From NCBI GenBank assembly GCA_023459875.1, contig JAEWRY010000006.1, positions 1-62,005 of the forward strand: 62,005 nucleotides of DNA, written 5' to 3'. The position numbers were made by a program, and so were the translations under genes. The notes beneath the pieces are model-generated. The model saw only the letters and a list, made by a program, of their open reading frames with translations. It did not search any database and was not told the DNA's origin. Shown here piece by piece: positions 58,022 to 62,005 of this stretch. The first letter of the stretch is position 1. Each line of letters starts with the position of its first letter. The DNA comes from Bacillota bacterium (lineage in GTDB: Bacteria > Bacillota > Clostridia > Oscillospirales > Oscillospiraceae).

Positions 58022-58082
58022 TGTTGAAAAGCCTGAAGGGCTTTTCAACACTGTCAAAGAAGCCTGAAGGGCTTCTTTGACA
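58022..58082. repeat. two hairpins next to copy B, one inside ltaE
   Basis: TGTTGAAAAGCC/GGCTTTTCAACA (58022-58050) and TGTCAAAGAAGCC/GGCTTCTTTGACA (58052-58082) have the same TGAAG loop and AGCC/GGCT tops, so they look like sister units. The second covers the last codons and stop of ltaE. Confidence 0.8.
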
Positions 58083-59094
58083 ATGCAGACAGCAGTCCGT
58101 CCACGTCTTCCTGTTTTGTGGCGAAGAAGGTGACGAAGCGGATGACGGTATGGTCCTCATCCATGGGGCACCAGGTATTGAAGAAGCACAGCTCCTCCAG
58201 CCGGGGCAGAAGAGAGTTGGGAACCACGGGAAAAATCTGGTTGGTGGGGGAGTCCACCATCAGCGGCCAGCCCAAAGCTTTGAGACCGTCCTGCAGGCGC
58301 GCTGCCAACTCGTCCGCGTGGCGGCCGATGGAGAGATAGAGGTCGTTTGTAAAGAGCGCCTTAAACTGCGCGCCCAGGAGAAAGCCCTTGGCCAGAACGC
58401 CGCCCCGCTGCTTCTGCACACGGAAGAAGTCGGGCTGGAGAGCGGGATTTACGATGACGAGCGCCTCACCCATGAAGGCGCCGTTCTTGGTGCCGCCGAT
58501 GTAAAAGGCGTCGGTGAGGCGGGCAAGGTCGGGGAGGGTCACATCGCACGCTGGGGAGGAGAGCGCCGCGCCCAGCCGGGCGCCGTCCAGAAAGAGGAGA
58601 AGATCATTGGCTTTACAGAAGGCGGACAGGGCTTCGAGCTCGGCCCGGGTATATACCATGCCGCTCTCGGTGGCTTGGGAGATGTAGACCAGCCGGGGCT
58701 TCACCATGTGCAGGTGGGAATACTCCAACAGCACCGGCGGGAGCAGCCGGGGGGAAAGCTTGCCGTCGCTGCCGGCGGGAATGGGGATGATCTTATGCCC
58801 GGTGGCCTCCACCGCGCCCACCTCGTGGCCGTTGATGTGCCCCGTTACGGGGGATATGACGGCTTCCCAGGGGCGGAGAAAGGCGCAGATGGCGGTGAAG
58901 TTGGCGCCGGTGCCCCCGATGAGAAAATGCACGTCGGCACCGGGGCACGCGCAGGCTTTCTTAATGAGAGTGGCTGCCTCAGCGCAGATTTCGTCCTCAC
59001 CGTAGCCGGGGAAGGTACTGTTATTAATGGAGTTGACGGCTTCCAGAACCGCCGGATGTGCGCCGGCGCCGTAATCGTTGCAGAAATAGTACAA
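58054..59094 (-). CDS. ltaE: low-specificity L-threonine aldolase
   Basis: This PLP enzyme splits threonine or allo-threonine into glycine and acetaldehyde. The 346-residue protein has FCNDYGAGAHPAVLEAV at its start, GGTGANFTAI for the cofactor phosphate, LLLFLDGARLGAAL with the Asp that binds the PLP ring, and the Schiff-base Lys in IGGTKNGAFMGEAL (about residue 200). The family is well conserved up to about residue 338. The last eight codons, SKKPFRLL, are formed by a hairpin of the neighbouring repeat. The ATG at 59094 has no strong ribosome site visible (TATCTGTTGTACT... upstream). Confidence 0.9.
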   Translation of the reverse strand: MYYFCNDYGAGAHPAVLEAVNSINNSTFPGYGEDEICAEAATLIKKACACPGADVHFLIGGTGANFTAICAFLRPWEAVISPVTGHINGHEVGAVEATGHKIIPIPAGSDGKLSPRLLPPVLLEYSHLHMVKPRLVYISQATESGMVYTRAELEALSAFCKANDLLLFLDGARLGAALSSPACDVTLPDLARLTDAFYIGGTKNGAFMGEALVIVNPALQPDFFRVQKQRGGVLAKGFLLGAQFKALFTNDLYLSIGRHADELAARLQDGLKALGWPLMVDSPTNQIFPVVPNSLLPRLEELCFFNTWCPMDEDHTVIRFVTFFATKQEDVDGLLSALSKKPFRLL

Positions 59095-59134
59095 CAGATA
59101 TCGCGTCCTTTTCTGTTTTTATAGTGGACAAACG

Positions 59135-60799
59135 TTATACATTGAAGCTGTCCTTGAGGCTCACCGAGCGGTTGAACACAAGATGGCCGGGCTTCGAGTC
59201 TTTGCTGTCGGCGCAGAAGTAGCCCTGCCGCATGAACTGATAAGAGGCCGTGCCGGGATTTTCAAGTCCGGCCTCCACCTTGCAGCCCGTGAGGACCTCA
59301 AGGGAATTGGGGTTCAGGCAATTAAGGAAGTTTTTGTCCCCCGCGTCCGGCTCCGGGTCCAGAAAGAGGTTGTCGTAGAGCCGTACCTCGGCGTCCAGAG
59401 CGGTGGCCGCGTCTACCCAGTGGATCGTGCCCTTGATCTTACGCCCGTCGGCGGGGTTCCCACCGCGGCTCTCCGGGTCGTACTCGGCAAGGACCTCCGT
59501 CACATTGCCCGAGGCGTCCTTCAGACAACCGGTGCACTTTACCACAAAGGAACCCTTGAGCCGCACCTCGCTAGCGGGGAAGAGTCGGAAATATTTCTTC
59601 GGAGGCTCTTCCATGAAGTCGTCGGCTTCGATGAAAAGGTTGCGGGAGAAGGAGACCTCCCTGGTGCCGTCCTCGGTGCGGTTGGGGTTATTCTCCACGG
59701 TGAACTTTTCGCTTTTTCCCTGGGGGTAGTTGGTGATGGTGAGCCTCACGGGGTGAAGGACTGCCATGACCCGCTGTGCGGTCACATTGAGGTCCTCCCT
59801 CAGGCAGTGCTCCAGGAAGGCGAACTCCACCGTTGAGGACGCCTTGGAAACGCCGTTGCGCTCGGAGAAGGCCCGGATGGAAGCCGGGGTGTAGCCCCTT
59901 CTCCGCAGGCCGCTGAGGGTGGGCATGCGGGGGTCGTCCCAGCCCGAGACCAGCCCCTTTTCCACCAGCTCGCGGAGCTTCCGTTTGCTCATGACCGTGT
60001 AATTGACGCCCAGCCGGGAAAACTCGATCTGACGGGGCTTGGCGGGACAGGAAATATGATCCCGCACCCAGTTGTAAAGGGGCCTGTGATCCTCAAACTC
60101 CAGGGAACACAGGGAATGAGTAATGCCCTCCAGGGCGTCCTCGATGGGGTGGGCGAAGTCGTACATAGGATAGATGCACCAGTTATCCCCGGTGCGGTGG
60201 TGAGTCATATGGTTGATCCGGTAAATGGCCGGGTCCCGCAAATTGAAGTTGCCGGAGGCCAGGTCGATTTTCGCCCGGAGGGTCATGGCGCCGTTGGGGA
60301 ATTCTCCTGCACGCATTCTGCGGAACAGGTCCAAAGATTCCTCAATGGGGCGGTCCCGGTAGGGACTCACGGCGGGAGTGTTCACGTCGCCCCGCATTTC
60401 GCGCAGCTGCTCGGGCGTGAGCTGGCAGACGTAGGCCAGCCCCTTTTTGATGAGCTCCTCGGCAAACTGGTACATCTGCTCAAAATAATCCGAGGCATAG
60501 AAAAAGCGCCCGTCCCAGTCGTAGCCCAGCCAGTGAATGTCCTCCTTGATGGCGTCCACGTACTCCACATCTTCCTTGGTGGGGTTGGTGTCGTCCATAC
60601 GCAGGTTGCATAAGCCGCCGTATTTCTGGGCGGTTGCAAAATCGATGAAGATGGCCTTGGCGTGACCGATATGGAGATACCCGTTGGGCTCCGGCGGAAA
60701 ACGGGTGTGGACGGTCATGCCCTCGTACTGCCCGCCGGGGGCGAGATCCTCGTCGATGAATTCATGAATGAAATTCTGGCTCATGGTTTCACTTGCCAT
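59135..60799 (-). CDS. glnS: glutaminyl-tRNA synthetase
   Basis: GlnRS charges tRNA-Gln directly. The 554-residue class I synthetase shows PPEPNGYLHIGHAKAI (HIGH motif), LRMDDTNPTKED, and VMSKRKLRELVE (the KMSKS region). GTREVSFSRNLFIEADDF and TGC near the end are in the anticodon-binding beta-barrels. I start at ATG 60799, since AAAGGAG lies 8 bases upstream; the GTG at 60808 lies inside that site. Many Firmicutes lack this enzyme and use GatCAB instead, so its presence is a useful taxonomic mark. Confidence 0.95.
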   Translation of the reverse strand: MASETMSQNFIHEFIDEDLAPGGQYEGMTVHTRFPPEPNGYLHIGHAKAIFIDFATAQKYGGLCNLRMDDTNPTKEDVEYVDAIKEDIHWLGYDWDGRFFYASDYFEQMYQFAEELIKKGLAYVCQLTPEQLREMRGDVNTPAVSPYRDRPIEESLDLFRRMRAGEFPNGAMTLRAKIDLASGNFNLRDPAIYRINHMTHHRTGDNWCIYPMYDFAHPIEDALEGITHSLCSLEFEDHRPLYNWVRDHISCPAKPRQIEFSRLGVNYTVMSKRKLRELVEKGLVSGWDDPRMPTLSGLRRRGYTPASIRAFSERNGVSKASSTVEFAFLEHCLREDLNVTAQRVMAVLHPVRLTITNYPQGKSEKFTVENNPNRTEDGTREVSFSRNLFIEADDFMEEPPKKYFRLFPASEVRLKGSFVVKCTGCLKDASGNVTEVLAEYDPESRGGNPADGRKIKGTIHWVDAATALDAEVRLYDNLFLDPEPDAGDKNFLNCLNPNSLEVLTGCKVEAGLENPGTASYQFMRQGYFCADSKDSKPGHLVFNRSVSLKDSFNV

Positions 60800-60853
60800 A
60801 AGAGTCACTCCTTTAATCCTTTGTGCAAGAATTTAGCTATTATAATGCGTATT

Positions 60854-61085
60854 GAACAAAGCCGTAAGCCTTGAAAGCCAAGGCTTTCAAGGCTTATGGC
60901 TTTGTTCAGGTGCAAGGTTTGGGGCAATTGCCCCAAAATCCTTACACCTTCAGATGTGAGGCACCTGCCTCACATCTGAAAAACGCATTGCAACAATGTC
61001 TAAATAGCTTATAAATGACTAAGAACAGTCATTTATAAGTTATTCGCGCGGCGTTGCCGCGCGAATAAACCGTGTGCGGTTTATT
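60854..61085. repeat. hairpin array between glnS and arsR-type gene
   Basis: Six strong stems and one weak one fill 232 bases. The first is a 54-base near-perfect palindrome (60854-60907). Then AGGTG...CACCT with inner GGGGCAATTGCCCC (60908-60949), a 13-bp stem from TTCAGATGTGAGG (60949-60980), CATTG/CAATG (60986-60998), 13 bp from CTTATAAATGACT (61008-61039), 13 bp from TTATTCGCGCGGC (61040-61068), and AATAAACCG/CGGTTTATT (61064-61085), which overlaps the one before. No gene is seen. Confidence 0.9.
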
Positions 61086-61159
61086 GGTAGACATTATTAT
61101 ATACCAATCCAACGGAAAAACGCAAGCCCGGACTCGGGGAAAAAATGTTGAAAAACCGG

Positions 61160-61188
61160 TTGATAAGTTGAGAATATTAGAATATAAT
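61160..61188 (+). promoter_or_regulatory. promoter of the arsR-type/trx operon
   Basis: TTGATA (61160-61165) and a perfect TATAAT (61183-61188) have a 17-base spacer. ATATTA (61175-61180) and TAATAT (near 61187) form an inverted repeat over the -10 box, a possible operator for the ArsR-type protein. Confidence 0.8.
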
Positions 61189-61219
61189 AATATCAGAAAC
61201 TGGATTGGAGTGGAGCACG

Positions 61220-61519
61220 TTGAAAGACATGAAGGACTATCAGTCGGACGCCGAGCTACTTAAAGTGTTGAGCCATCCTCTGCGTCTTCAAATTGTCCAT
61301 GGCTTGCTCCGATGCGGCTGCCGCAACGTAGGCTGTCTGGAAGTGGGTACCGGACAGTCGCAGTCGTGCATCTCCCAGCACCTGGCCAAGCTGAAGGCGG
61401 CCGGGGTTGTTCGGGCGGAGCGCTCTGGCAACGAAGTCTATTATACGATCGCCGACCACCGTGTGGCGGCGGTCATTGCGGCGCTGTTTGAGGAAGAAGT
61501 CAATCGCTACAAGGTGTAA
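61220..61519 (+). CDS. ArsR-family regulator with cysteine cluster
   Basis: The ~99-residue winged-helix protein has LLKVLSHPLRLQIVHGLL and a recognition helix QSCISQHLAKLKAAGVVRAER, typical of ArsR/SmtB repressors. Just before it, RCGCRNVGCLEVG has three Cys in nine residues, with a fourth in QSCIS, where thiol- or metal-sensing members of the family carry their ligands. I start at TTG 61220, with GGAG upstream; TTG 61205 and ATG 61229 are alternatives. The thioredoxin gene behind it suggests it senses a thiol-related signal, for example persulfide or metal. Confidence 0.83.
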   Translation: MKDMKDYQSDAELLKVLSHPLRLQIVHGLLRCGCRNVGCLEVGTGQSQSCISQHLAKLKAAGVVRAERSGNEVYYTIADHRVAAVIAALFEEEVNRYKV

Positions 61520-61637
61520 TACTCCGGAAAATCAAGCTCCCTCTTCCTGAATTCGAGGCGGTGAGAAGAAGGGCTTACCGTTGGCCGCGAGGCCGCGAAG
61601 CGCAGGAAGGACAACCAGAAGGAAAGGAGGACAACAA

Positions 61638-61955
61638 ATGTCAGTTACTCACCTCAGCACAGCCGATTTTGACGCCGAATTAACCGCAGTGCCTCTTGCT
61701 ATGGTGGATTTTTGGGCCAGCTGGTGCGGCCCCTGCAGGATGCTGGCTCCGGTCATCGAAGAGTTGGGAGCTCAGTATAAGGGTAAGGCTCTTGTCGGCA
61801 AAGTGGATGTGGACGCCGAAGGGGAGCTGGCCGCCCGCTATGGTGTTATGAGCATTCCCACCGTCATATTCTTCAAGAATGGCGTGGAATTTGCCCGTAA
61901 GGTGGGCGTCATGCCCGCGCAGATCTATACGCAGATCCTGGACGCGAATATATAA
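61638..61955 (+). CDS. trxA: thioredoxin
   Basis: This 105-residue thioredoxin has the active site WASWCGPCRMLAPVIEEL near residues 25-42 and the cis-Pro in MSIPTVIFFKNG. It reduces protein disulfides in the cytoplasm. The start is ATG 61638 with AAAGGAGG 7 bases upstream; the frame extends 19 codons further without support. It is the second gene of the operon with the ArsR-type regulator. Confidence 0.95.
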   Translation: MSVTHLSTADFDAELTAVPLAMVDFWASWCGPCRMLAPVIEELGAQYKGKALVGKVDVDAEGELAARYGVMSIPTVIFFKNGVEFARKVGVMPAQIYTQILDANI

Positions 61956-61965
61956 GCAAACATAA

Positions 61966-62005
61966 GGAGTGGGGGGGGCCGGGGGGGGGCGGGCGCCCCT
62001 AAATT
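61966..62005. other. low-complexity G/C run at the window end
   Basis: After AAGGAG at about 61964 the sequence becomes nearly pure G with a few C, then ends GGGCGCCCCTAAATT. It does not resemble the rest of the window. It may be an assembly or sequencing artefact at a contig end. The next gene of the operon would be expected to begin here. Confidence 0.7.

Noticed and set aside
60854..61085. integron attC sites
   Set aside because: No GTTRRRY core sites, no integrase gene and no gene cassettes are seen.

Overview
The window looks like a contig from a Gram-positive, peptidoglycan-building Clostridium-type bacterium with moderately high GC in its genes, most like the Oscillospiraceae (Oscillibacter/Flavonifractor/Intestinimonas type). 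This rests on family content (type III glutamine synthetase, RqcH, Mini-ribonuclease III, MutS2, HPr with a Ser46-type site, a SpoVD-like PBP in a dcw cluster, MurE with the meso-DAP motif DNPR) and on strong AGGAGG-type ribosome sites with frequent GTG and TTG starts. The genus is inference. I see no rRNA, tRNA, CRISPR array or prophage. The left edge lies inside a broken IS1182-type transposase, and the right edge ends in a suspicious G/C run, so both ends may be assembly breakpoints.

Layout. 0-2.6 kb: transposase remnant, AT-rich gene remnant, and recQ whose last ~38 codons are cut off by a stop. 3-12.4 kb: metabolism and transport (GlnN behind a possible attenuator; a split permease pair with a fused ferredoxin, divergent from a Crp/Fnr regulator; a PutP-type symporter; an MBL-fold hydrolase; an ATP-grasp ligase followed by a lysine 2,3-aminomutase). 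12.4-17.8 kb: regulatory genes (an unusual HTH protein with an elaborate operator, a membrane GGDEF-EAL protein, VanZ-like and DUF378 proteins). 17.9-20.8 kb: copper operon csoR-copA with copZ fused in frame to copA. 20.9-22.2 kb: an 8-oxoguanine-deaminase-like amidohydrolase. 22.5-28.1 kb, leftward: rqcH, response regulator, ABC ATPase, ABC permease, histidine kinase, plus mrnC. 28.3-32 kb: BMP-family nucleoside-type ABC transporter. 32.4-35 kb, leftward: SLH protein and RodA-like SEDS protein. 35.2-44.7 kb: tsaE-tsaB-upp-GntR, mutS2, HPr, uvrC-rsmD-coaD-coiled-coil protein. 45-57.8 kb: division and cell-wall (dcw) cluster mraZ-rsmH-ftsL-PBP-murE-mraY-ftsW-murG-murA-ftsQ-ftsZ, lacking murF, murD and murC. 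58-60.8 kb, leftward: threonine aldolase and glnS. 61.2-62 kb: ArsR-type regulator and thioredoxin.

The strongest unexplained signal is between genes. Five intergenic regions (27.5-27.7, 32.0-32.4, 37.9-38.2, 57.9-58.1 and 60.85-61.09 kb) are packed with back-to-back, nearly perfect stem-loops of 7 to 26 bp. Two of them (27513-27634 and 57898-58019) are diverged copies of one element: the sequence between stems is conserved while the stems differ in a compensatory way, which is what a conserved structured RNA or a hairpin-maintained mobile element would show. A third is a 172-bp tandem duplication, and one hairpin supplies the last eight codons of ltaE.

Other points worth a look are the aminomutase/ATP-grasp pair (possible beta-lysine conjugate), the copA-copZ fusion with an internal start, RqcH apparently co-transcribed with a two-component/ABC module, and a candidate AUC start for ftsW.
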